A model generated the notes under the pieces. The model was not told the origin of the DNA and searched no databases. It saw only the letters and a list, made by a program, of their open reading frames with translations. 64,000 nt of DNA from a virus. Numbering within the stretch: the stretch's first letter is position 1; the number at the start of each line of letters is the position of its first letter. The position numbers and the translations under genes were made by a program. The DNA lies in the IMG/VR virus record IMGVR_UViG_3300048032_000927, positions 1 through 64,000 of that record. One strand, 5' to 3'. Positions 7,988-18,000 of the stretch are shown one piece after another.

Positions 7988-9565
7988 ATGCCTGTACATA
8001 GAAATAGAATCATTTATCAATCAGAAGCTCTTTTCGTGAGCCCTGACTCAACTGGAGCGCACTTCACTGGCGCCAAACTTAGCGCAGATAATCTGGCGGC
8101 TCATGGTACAATCGGAACGGAAGTATTAAGTAATATTGGACCTGGGCCATTTGGTTTAGTAACGCCGCCATTAGGTAGTGGCCAGGCTTTTGGTACTAAC
8201 GCTGGTCAAACCGCTCCCGCTAAAAATCAAAAAGGAAACATTTTAGGATGGCAGGCATCTGACACACTAGCTAACTGGCCAGACTGGAATCCAGAAGGAT
8301 CTGACGCAAGTTTTGCTCAAGGTCACGGAAGCATCATCAAGCAGCTAAAGCGTATTCAAACCGCTAACTATGGATTTACCGTCAATAGGCAGGATGTTAA
8401 TCAGTTTGGACACCTCGGGAGACTTGACTCCTTGATTATCGAAGCTCCAACAGTTAATCTTGATTTTAGCTACTACTTGCTCGACGGATACAATGAGCGT
8501 ATGCTTGAGTTTGTAACTAATGGTCAAATCAATTCATTGAGTGGCGCACTTGCTCCAGAACTTTATCAAGCAGGTAACAACTTCTTTATCTTGACCGTTC
8601 CTGAGGCTAGAGACGCAGTTAATGGAGATGTTGCACTAGAAAACGAAAGTCGTGAGAATCAAAAAAGTGTTATCGCTCTTGGAAATGGTTTCATTACTGA
8701 TTACACGGTTGATATTTCTGTAGGAGCAATTCCAACAGCAAGTGTTACTGTCGAAGGCATGAATATTCGCAGTGATTTTGGTACAACCGGAAGCGATAAT
8801 CCTGGCATTGATATCAATGACGGAAGTCTTATTAGTAAAGCTTGGAAAGTTGATGCAGACGGAGTAAGATCTGCTTACGATGGAGGATGCACAGGTCTTT
8901 ATTCCTTGCCTGCCTCTAACAGTGGTTATACTGGTTGTGATGACATTTCTGCGCTTCGTCCAGGAGATGTTGTTGTGAATATGAGTAACAGCGCCATGAT
9001 ATCAAAGCAAACTTCCGGAACCAATGCGTCCACCAATACATTGCAAGGAAGCGCTCATATTCAGTCTGTTTCTATTAACATCCCAATGGCTCGTACTACA
9101 TTACAGCGTTTAGGAAATACTTTTGGATTCTCTAAGGCTGTTGACGTTCCTGTTAATGTATCAATGACCGTTAGTGCTGTACTCGCAGACCTTAAGGAAA
9201 GCAACCTTATCGATTTAATGTGTACATGCGAAGGTGTCGAAGTTGGTGTTGATTTATATCAACCAGAATGTGGAGCATGTGAACTAAAGCAAGGTGACCC
9301 AGCTATGAGATATACCTTGAAAGGCGCACGTCTTGAATCTGAAAACTTCACAAGCACTATTGGCGACAACAAGACAGTAGAAGTTACATTTACCGCTCAA
9401 GTTGGCGGACCAGATGATCCTACAAATGGATTATTCATCTCAGGAGCTGAAGCCTCACAAGCTGATGCGGTTGGAATGCCACCAGCATGGACCGGGCTTC
9501 CAGGAGCAATGGGTAAAGAATTGCCTTCTGATCCAGTTAGCGGCTTCCTTGGGTATCGCGCATAA
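7988..9565 (+). CDS. Major tail tube protein (putative)
   Basis: This 525-residue beta-rich protein has a strong Shine-Dalgarno (TAGGAGA) and codon use richer in C and G than its neighbours, and is followed by a strong terminator, all signs of high expression. It shares a pattern with the next gene: a segment with R-Q-x-[VI], then G-[HG], [APT]-P-x-[VI]-[ND]-[LI]-[DN], then [LT]-D-G-Y-[NE]-E, and a C-terminal N-G-L-F-[IV]-S-G. A strand block GFITDYTVDISVGAIPTASV recurs in divergent form in the proteins at 24379 and 25389. Together these suggest a tail-tube family. Cysteines cluster at about residues 415-435 (CTCEG, CGACEL), possibly structural disulfides or metal binding. Confidence 0.6.
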   Translation: MPVHRNRIIYQSEALFVSPDSTGAHFTGAKLSADNLAAHGTIGTEVLSNIGPGPFGLVTPPLGSGQAFGTNAGQTAPAKNQKGNILGWQASDTLANWPDWNPEGSDASFAQGHGSIIKQLKRIQTANYGFTVNRQDVNQFGHLGRLDSLIIEAPTVNLDFSYYLLDGYNERMLEFVTNGQINSLSGALAPELYQAGNNFFILTVPEARDAVNGDVALENESRENQKSVIALGNGFITDYTVDISVGAIPTASVTVEGMNIRSDFGTTGSDNPGIDINDGSLISKAWKVDADGVRSAYDGGCTGLYSLPASNSGYTGCDDISALRPGDVVVNMSNSAMISKQTSGTNASTNTLQGSAHIQSVSINIPMARTTLQRLGNTFGFSKAVDVPVNVSMTVSAVLADLKESNLIDLMCTCEGVEVGVDLYQPECGACELKQGDPAMRYTLKGARLESENFTSTIGDNKTVEVTFTAQVGGPDDPTNGLFISGAEASQADAVGMPPAWTGLPGAMGKELPSDPVSGFLGYRA

Positions 9566-9587
9566 TAAATTAGAAATAATTTAATTT

Positions 9588-9619
9588 AATACACCACAGT
9601 CGCAAGGCTGTGGTGTATT
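9588..9619 (+). terminator. Terminator-like hairpin between the two tail-tube-like genes
   Basis: A perfect 12-bp stem (AATACACCACAG / CTGTGGTGTATT) encloses an 8-base loop. It lies 22 bp after the tube gene and ends only 7 nt before the ATG of the next gene. It may terminate part of the transcripts and also limit ribosome access to the downstream start. Confidence 0.8.
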
Positions 9620-9626
9620 TATATAT

Positions 9627-11048
9627 ATGGGAAAGTCGCGAAATGTAATACAGTATAACTCAGTTGGACTATTCCTTACTGATGCCCCTGCCGCAAACCC
9701 AGAGACTGACAAAGTAAAATTTTTTAATCGTGTACAAAGTGTTGGCATATCCATCGATGTACAGAGACAAAACATAAAACATATTGGCGGCGAAGATTTT
9801 TTAGCCCGAAAGATAGTTCAAGCGCCTGATATTAATATAAATGTCGGATATTTATTGACCGACGGATACGAAGAGAATCTACTCGGATTAAATGTGGCAC
9901 CAGCACCTATCGTAGTGTCACCAAAGTACGGCGTAATAGATAATGATGAAATTCACGAGGGTACAATCTATAAAGATCTCAAAGAAGACAAGAACATGTT
10001 TATGGTTGTTGGTGATGAAGGATTTGATCTAACAGGATACGCAAAACGCCCGCAAGGATATTCTGGAACAGATGCAATTGGTATAGGTAATTGTTTTCTA
10101 ACTAATTATAATGTTAGTGCAAGCGTTGGTGGATTCGCTGAAGCATCAGTGCAAATGGTAGCATCAGATATTAATTATGCATGTATGGGTTCTGGTGAGG
10201 GTGGGTATTCATGGACCCAGCCAATCGAAGAGATATTTGGTTTATTAAGGCAGGTAGACGCATTCGATGAAGACTTTGTGTTGTTGGAGGATGGATCAAT
10301 TATTGGTCTTGGAGAAGAGTTTGGGGAAGTTAATTATGGCGGAGCCATCACTCCTTCTTTAGATTTAGCTAATAAAGGTGCCGTGATCACTGGAACTGGA
10401 TTCGTATTCAATCCAGACATGTACAATTCTGCCACTACAGCGATACATCAAGGGGGTATTAATGTTACGGTTAGAAACCTAGATATGGGCGGGCCTATAT
10501 TAAATGGAATAAATCAAGGAACATGCAACAAGGGAACCGCCAATATACAAAGCTTTGATATATCTGTTCCTTTTGATAGAGAGGATCTTCGCGGATTCGA
10601 GTCTAATAATGTATATGGCCGCAAATTAAAAAAACCGCAAATTGGAACAATAAGTTTTTCATTGTTAGCTAACGCATTTACAAGCGGAAGATTTCAGGAA
10701 TTGTTGTGCAATGATAATGACTATGAGATAGCCATTGATTTAACTAGCCAATGCAAGCTAACTTGTAGATCTAGCGACCCAAAAGACAAGTACATGAAAT
10801 TCACTGTAAATAACGCTAGATTTCAAGGTTACAGTTTTAATGAACAAGTTGGATCTTTCGCTACGGTTGATTGTTCTTTTTCTTTTGGAATGAGTTCTAA
10901 TAATGGACTCTTTGTTAGCGGGTGCTTTGAGAACGAAAGGCACAAAAAATGTGTACCATCTACTATGATGGCACCAAGAAACTTAGAGGTTGATAACGTT
11001 ACCCCGCTAGAAGATCCTATTCGTAACCTACAAATTACAGGCGCATGA
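9627..11048 (+). CDS. Tail-tube-like paralogue (minor tube / tail protein)
   Basis: This 473-residue protein is related by visible patterns to the 525-residue tube protein: RQNIKHIGG, QAPDININVGYLLTDGYEEN, GIGNCFLTNYNVSASVGG and C-terminal NGLFVSGC in the same order. It also has a comparable Cys pair region (CKLTCRSS). The level of expression should be lower because a terminator-like hairpin precedes it and no clear Shine-Dalgarno is present (start context TATATATATGG). It overlaps the next gene by ATGA. It may form a special ring at the tube end or decorate the tube. Its role beyond tail structure is unknown. Confidence 0.55.
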   Translation: MGKSRNVIQYNSVGLFLTDAPAANPETDKVKFFNRVQSVGISIDVQRQNIKHIGGEDFLARKIVQAPDININVGYLLTDGYEENLLGLNVAPAPIVVSPKYGVIDNDEIHEGTIYKDLKEDKNMFMVVGDEGFDLTGYAKRPQGYSGTDAIGIGNCFLTNYNVSASVGGFAEASVQMVASDINYACMGSGEGGYSWTQPIEEIFGLLRQVDAFDEDFVLLEDGSIIGLGEEFGEVNYGGAITPSLDLANKGAVITGTGFVFNPDMYNSATTAIHQGGINVTVRNLDMGGPILNGINQGTCNKGTANIQSFDISVPFDREDLRGFESNNVYGRKLKKPQIGTISFSLLANAFTSGRFQELLCNDNDYEIAIDLTSQCKLTCRSSDPKDKYMKFTVNNARFQGYSFNEQVGSFATVDCSFSFGMSSNNGLFVSGCFENERHKKCVPSTMMAPRNLEVDNVTPLEDPIRNLQITGA

Positions 11049-12019
11049 AAAAGAAAGCGAGATTATTGATTACTTGGGATCCACCCTTGCACCTTGAAAA
11101 CATTGATTCGATTGTGTTATTGAAAAAGAAATACGGAATTGATTGCGATGAAGTTTTGGAAAGTGGAGAATTATTGTTTGAAACAAAAAACATTTTAGAA
11201 GATAGCTATATTGACGAGTTTGATGATTTTGGGACTTTTAGATACGCGGCTTTTGCAAAAAATGCTTACGGTTATACTCCCTGCACCACCAACTATTACA
11301 CCATAGCTGCTTCGGTGCTTTGGTTTCAGTATTGCGGAGGAGACTTAGTACAGCTTTATGATTTGCAATATAGTTATCAGCCCGCACTTCAATTATGGGA
11401 AGAAATAAATGGGGATTATGTCTTAAGAGATGCTCCTTACGGATCTTCGGATGAATATGCAAAATATTTTGAATTGAATAATGATGGTGATTTGATACCT
11501 ACCGCTTTCCATAACGAAATAATCAACGACTTTGAAGTTGAGGGAAAAGACCAATACTCTTACGATTGCTCGCACATGGGTGTAGTATTAACGACTAATG
11601 CAATAAATGGAACAGCTTCTGGAGCAGGATCTTACGAATATAGAGAGATTGTTCAGCTTAACTGTTTGGCTGGCCCTCAGTACGACTTTAAAAAATGGAC
11701 AACTAATGCAGGAATAATAAGTGATAAATATTCTCAGATTACTACGATTGAGGTAACTGGAAGTGGGTATGCAACAGCAATATTTGAGCTAAAAAGAATG
11801 ACGATCCAGCTGATAGGCAATAATGTAACTCTTCAGGGAGCGGGTACATATGAACATGGTACCACTATAACAATTAGCGCTACTCCTGATTCGGGTTATC
11901 GTTTCGTCAGATGGATGGGCAATAATATACAGAACACCTTAAGTGCCACAACTACTTTATATGTAGATTATTTAGATGGAGATCAAACAATTGCAGCGAT
12001 TATTGAAAGTATCCCGTAA
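11045..12019 (+). CDS. Tail-associated protein with FN3-like and InlB-like repeats
   Basis: This 324-residue protein has a fibronectin-III-like N-terminal domain (residues about 1-90, with ITWDPP and FRYAAFAKNAYGYT). It has a middle region rich in Tyr/Gln. Two C-terminal divergent InlB B-repeats follow at about residues 175-250 and 250-324, recognised by the G-T-x-x-G-x-G-x-Y pattern, then Y-D-F-K-K-W or Y-R-F-V-R-W. These modules usually serve adhesion and are common as decorations on tail tubes. The start overlaps the preceding stop (ATGA), so it is coupled to the tube-like paralogue. No enzyme motif is seen. Confidence 0.6.
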   Translation: MKKKARLLITWDPPLHLENIDSIVLLKKKYGIDCDEVLESGELLFETKNILEDSYIDEFDDFGTFRYAAFAKNAYGYTPCTTNYYTIAASVLWFQYCGGDLVQLYDLQYSYQPALQLWEEINGDYVLRDAPYGSSDEYAKYFELNNDGDLIPTAFHNEIINDFEVEGKDQYSYDCSHMGVVLTTNAINGTASGAGSYEYREIVQLNCLAGPQYDFKKWTTNAGIISDKYSQITTIEVTGSGYATAIFELKRMTIQLIGNNVTLQGAGTYEHGTTITISATPDSGYRFVRWMGNNIQNTLSATTTLYVDYLDGDQTIAAIIESIP

Positions 12020-12067
12020 CTATCGTAGTATTATGTGTAAGATAAAATAAGGTTTTAATCACTCTTC

Positions 12068-12082
12068 GGTATAAGGTAAAAA
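12068..12082 (+). promoter_or_regulatory. 15-nt leader element (GGTATAAGGTAAAAA) of the tape measure gene
   Basis: The element is identical to the leader of the minus-strand gene at 5526. TATAAG ends 7 nt before the ATG, and AAGG could act as a Shine-Dalgarno core. No -35 box lies at normal spacing. Confidence 0.5.
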
Positions 12083-15000
12083 ATGGCAGGAATTAGGGCA
12101 GATGTTTCATTAAATGTAAACACAGCGAATGTTAAGCGTAGTCTTGACAAGGCTACTAATGAAATTAATAAAGTTGTCGGCAAGATAAGCGGCAAACCAG
12201 TAAGCTTTAATGTTAACGGAAAAAGCTTTACTCAGCCCCTGGGTAGGATTACAGCCTCCGCCAATGAGTTCACAAAATCGCTTGAGGCATCAAATGCTCG
12301 TGTTATCGCTTTCGGCGCTTCTGTTGGTATAATAAATGGAGTAAGTGATGCATTCAGGAATCTCGTACTCGAAACAATAAGGTTTGAAAAAGTACTAAGC
12401 GATATCAATGTAGTGCTAGGACTAAGCAACGAATCTATTCAGAGATTCGGTGAAGGCATCTTTGATGTCGCAATGAACACCGCTCAATCATTTAATGTGG
12501 CGGCTGATGCAGCCCTCGAGTTTTCTAGGCAAGGTCTAAGCACGGAAGAAGTGCTAAAAAGAACCAACGACGCATTAATACTTACCAGATTGACTAGTTT
12601 AAATGCAGCTGATGCGGTAGCGGGGCTTACGGCTGCCGTCAATGCGTTTGGGGACGCTGGATTGACCACAACCGATATTATTGATAAATTAGCTGCTGTA
12701 GACGTAAAATTTGCTGTTAGCTCCGAAGATTTGATTAATGGCTTACAAAGAGCTGGTGCTGTTGCCATAGATGCAGGAGTGGAGTTGGATAGCTTGGTTG
12801 GCTTAGTGGCCGCACTCCAACAAACAACGGCTCGTGGTGGTGCTGTTATTGGTAATAGTTTGAAGACCATATTTACAAGGATACAGCGGCCAGAATCGAT
12901 CCGGCAAATTGAGGATCTTGGAGTTGCTGTAAGAAACATCCAGGGCGAAGTTTTATCTGCAGATAAAATACTTTTGAATATGGCAAAGAGTTTCAATACT
13001 CTTACTCAAGCTCAACAATCTAATGTTGTGCAATTTTCCGCAGGTATATTTCAGGCTAACGTCTTTAGATCTATTCTTAGAGATTTAGCTAAAGAGCAAA
13101 GCTTGCATGCGCAAGCCACCGAAGTTTCCGCTAACGCATCCGGAGAGGCCGCTAAAAAGAATGAAATCCTGAATCAAACACTTGCAGCATTAGCATCTCA
13201 AGCTGGAACGGGAATACGAGAATTAGCAGGCATTATAGGCGAGCTTGCAGTAAAGCCTGAAATTGGAGGATTTTTAGAGTTTTTAGTTGGCCAAATTGAA
13301 GGCATCAAAAAGATGCTTGGAGGAGGAGAAGATGAAGGAAGCGCTTTCGCTAAAGGGTTAGTCCGGGGAATAGGGAATGTCTTAACTGGTCCTGCTGCGA
13401 TAGCTTTTGGAGCAGTGTTCATAAAGATGTTCCTGAATATAGCTAAGTTTGCCAGCACTTCACTAAAAGATGTTCTTGGTATTGTTAGCCAGAAAGATAG
13501 AATCAGGCAAATGGAGGAGTCAATCGTTCAAGCTTTATCAGCCAATAAAAACCTTCAGGAATCCTTAAATAATCTAGAGGGAGATAGGCTTGCTCAAGAG
13601 AAGTTCATTCTTGGAATTATTGAGGCACAAACAAGCGCCATGAGAGAGCAACAATTGCTGGCCAGTCGTTTAGCAAAACCTTTAATGAGAAAAGGCGTAA
13701 CCCCCGACTTGACAATAAAAGCTTCCGGGGGTTTAATACCTGAATCTGTAAAAAGCAAAGAAAAGCAAGGCGCAAGAAAGGGTGGTTATGCCCCAGGGTC
13801 AATAGACTCAATGAACATTCCGGGGCTTGGCCCAGTTGTTTATAATAAAGCGGAAACCGTTAAACAATTTCCTGGTATGAAGCAGCCTGCGATTATGCCT
13901 CCAAAACAAAGCAGGGCTGGAGGTGCTTACAAAAGCACTTTTAAAGAAAAACATGGCTTCGATCCTTACGCAAGCCATGGTTTTGTTCCTAATTTCGCGA
14001 TGAAAAGAGGGTCTACTCTCGTCATGGACAAAGCGAAGTTAAAAGTTTTTGGAACAGATGTAGATATAGGACGTGCGGTTAATAAAAAATATCAAGAAAT
14101 ACAAGAACATTTTCAAGCAAAAATTCCAATAAATATTGAAGCTGGACTGCAGCAGATAATAACCTCATCAACTAAAGATAAAAAACAGCCAACAGGCAGA
14201 GAGTCTTTATTCGAAAGTTTCAGCGCCTTATCGGGAGCAGGAATAAAATCAATAGAGCGACCTTTTGATATACGAAACATTGGTGCCGCTAAGTCAAGAG
14301 GCTCAAAACCAAAAGGACTCTCTCCATCTGAATTTAGTGAAAAGAAGGTAATGGGTCTACTCAAGAGAGAGCAAAGCGTTGATAAGGTAGATAAAAAAGA
14401 AGGTTATAGGCTAACGCATGATCCACAAACAAATAAAGGTCTTCCTGATTATCCTGTAGATATCATCTCATACGGCGAAAATTACCCAACCCACGAAGTT
14501 AAGAGTGGTAGTTTCAATCCAGCTAATCTCATATTCAAAAGCTTACGAATGGCTTCTGATCGAGAGTTGCCAAACTGGATGCAACAAAATAAAATAAGCG
14601 GCGGCAAAAAACTACAAGAAAGAAAACTTAAAAAAGCTGAAACCTTATCAAAGAGATTAGATTTATACGATCCCAAGCAAAAGAAAAGTGCCAAAGAAGA
14701 AGGGTTTGAATTTAGTCAAGATTTTGCGGATCAATGGGGATTAAGCCAGGGGTTTGTTCCTAATTTCAAAAAAGATTGGCGACAATTATACTCAAATACG
14801 TTAACAGGATACAAGCAGGGAAAAATAAAATCTCGAGAAGATCTTATGGGTTATTTAGGGGTTAGCCTAAGCGGCCTATCTCAACTAGTTAGCGCTTCAA
14901 GTAATTCAAATAATAAAGCGATCAGGGAACAGTTGTCCGAAGTTCAACTTGATAAATTAAGGGAGATTAATGCATCTGTTTCTGATAAGAACCAGAAAGA

Positions 15001-18000
15001 CTGGAGGAGCCTGTACTCGACTACAATATCAGCCCGAAATCAGGGAAAGATAAATTCCAGAGAAGAACTAGCGAAATCCCTTGGTGTAAGTGCAGTCGGT
15101 CTATCTCAACTAGTTAGCGCTTCAAGTAATTCAAATAATAAAGCGATCAGGGAACAGTTGTCCGAAGTTCAACTTGATAAATTAAGGGAGATAAGTAATT
15201 CTCTCTTAACTGATAAATCAGGAACATTATCCCAAACAAGATTAAAAGGTGATTTATTTGAGAAAGCTATTTCAATTCTTTCTGGGCAACCTTTCAAAAA
15301 AGGCGCAGACGCATTAGACTTTTCAAGAGCACGGGCAAGACCTGTATTAATGGATTCAAAAATTCGCGAACAAATAGATTTAGGCCAAGATGTTCGATAT
15401 GGCGATGCAGAGTCAGGAAGCGGGCACAAAGTCCATATCATGAGGGATAAAGTTATTCGCGAGTTGGAAGAAGGCGGCCAATTATATAATCTCATCCAAA
15501 AAAATGGCGATATTAATTTACCAGGAAAAACGTTCACAGATATTGTTGCTAACGGATCCGACGCTAAACCAAAAGAATCATCTACCATAAAATTAGGTGA
15601 GTTATTAAATACTGGTCGAACAACAGCTGGAACAAAAAATGCGATAGAAAAATCTTTAACAAAAAAATACAAAGGTAAAATAACTCCTGCGCAAAGACAA
15701 AAAGAATACCAAAGAAATGTTAAGTTCGATTATTATGTTGATGATGTTAATTTGGAAAACCTAAAGGTTGACAAAAGAACCAAGCTAGGAAAAGAATTGG
15801 GAGATATAGATAAACAATTTCTTGCAGTATCCGCTCAGACACAGAGTGACGGATTGGTTCCAAATTTCGCATCTCTTAGATCACCTATTAAATTTGATGT
15901 TGGCGATGAAAAAAGCTACGGAAAGTCCTATGTTGCAAGAACAGCGAAATCGGGGAAACTTTTTCTACTAGAGCAAGGCCACAAACATTTCTCTGAATAT
16001 ATGGAGTCTCAGGGTAAACCTACGCCAAAAATGACTAGAGGTGTTATTGGGGGCAGAGAAGGATATTGGGTGAACCAGCACGAAGATGATATACTAGAAT
16101 GGAGTAAAAAGCCAAACATAGAATACATTCGAAAAGAAAAAGAGGTTAAAGAGCAAAGAGAGCAGGAATCAAAAGACTATATGCAGAAGCTTAAGTATGG
16201 ATCTTTTGAGCCTATAAAAAATGCAATGCCATTAAATTTCGGGGGAGATTCGGTCAGATACCAAAGAACATCTGGTTTCGGAAAAGAGCTTATAAATAAA
16301 CTTGGGCCAGACTATAAATACATTTCAGTAAACACTAGAAAAGTAGAAGATTACGCTAAAGCTAATAATATAACCAAGCAACTTCGTTCTGGTTCTACGG
16401 TACCCAATTCCAAATCAGCCTTGCTTAAAATGGTTGACTTACCTAAGTCTAAAATTCAAGAGCTAGATTTTGTTAGGCCAAGAAAAAGAACTGAAGACGA
16501 AAAAAAAGAGGAACTAAGAGAAATTAGTCCAACAAGCCCTATCAAATGGGATGTTCGTCAAAATCCGGGAACAAAAAAGAAAGATTACTCTCTTAAGGGT
16601 AGCGACGACACCTTTAGGCACTTTAGTAATTTCTTAGAAAGAAAAGGTGTTCCCAAGAGAAGTATTCAAAATATTCAAAACGCTATACAGCAGAAAAGAG
16701 AAACTATAAAAGGCCTCGAAGAAGGAGCAAGAAAAAAAAGTCAATCCAGATCAGATAACACTGCATTTCATGAAGCAGCACTAGCGTCTGAAAATATAGA
16801 AAAAAACTTTAGTATACCAACTGATAAATTATACATTAAAAACTTATCTAATTTAATCAAAGAATTTAATAGTACAGTTTATACTGGTTTTAGTGATGGA
16901 TATGTTCCTGATTATGGTGCTGTAGAAATGAATAAAGGATATGTGCCTAATTTTATTGGTTTTAATGTACCGAAGAAGTCGCATCAATTAATTGAAACAT
17001 TTAATCAAATAACTGAAAAGAATAAACTTATTCCTACCGTTGATTCTTTGATGGAGCAAGGCGTGGATCGAGAGACTGCAATTCAGCAAACAAAAGACGA
17101 TCAATTTGGACAAAAGAAATCGATGTTTAAGATTTTGAACACGATGAAGTCCGAAGGTGTTAAGCAGCTATTTTTTGGTCAAGGCGGTAAGATATTTCCT
17201 CATCAATCTGCTGGCACTATACCATTTACAATCGAGAAGATTAAGGATGTAATTAATAACACTGGATACAAGACTGATTTCAAAGCGGATGGATTTGTGC
17301 CCAACTATGCAGTTACTTTATCAGATGATAATTATTATAGCCAGAAAAACGTACAACATGGTATAACTCAACTTTATAAAAAGAGTGGTGGACGACAAAA
17401 ATTAGCCCCGAAAGAATTAGAGTTTGCGTCTGAAAGATATATATCGGCAGTTCAAGACAGTGGAAAAACTTATCCTGGCGGAAACTTTAACGTCGGTGGT
17501 AAGAAGTTCAACTTTAATGAAGTCAGTATGTCATTAATGAAGCATGGTCAGTTTTATCAACCCAAAGAAGGTGAAGCTGTAGATTTATCGGAAGGGTTTG
17601 CTGGAGGCTATGTTCCTAATTTTGCCGACTCTCAAAAGATCCGAAATGGAGCTATTTACCACAGCAAAACAAACAACAAAGCTGTTAGAGTAAAAAGAGC
17701 AGATCAAGCAGAGCGTATTGCATACATTAAGCATCACACTCAGGATCACATGTTTGACCCCGAAGTTCCGTTTTCTGATTTAACGCCTGCCACTAAAAAA
17801 CAAGTTCAGGAATATCTTGGTAGGTCACCAACTAAAGCTAAGGGTTTCGTTCCTAATTTTGCCGACACTACTCTTTATAGAGGTCAGGGCCGCCCAACTT
17901 TGGACACGCCAGACATACTGAGTAATCTTCCGAGTTTTAGTGGCGCTGAAACGCCAGAAGATGTTGTCGGTATTATTCAAAATTTTGTTAAATCTCATGT

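Noticed and set aside
12484-13458. Long minus-strand open frames opposite the tape measure gene (also 15169-15672, 19063-19506, 20485-20868)
   Set aside because: They lie wholly inside the clear plus-strand coding frame, have low-complexity Ser/Ala/Phe-rich products, and no ribosome-binding site or promoter.
14876-15192. CRISPR-like or mobile-element origin of the 92-bp repeat
   Set aside because: Only two copies occur, in frame inside a protein gene, with no spacers, inverted ends or transposase.
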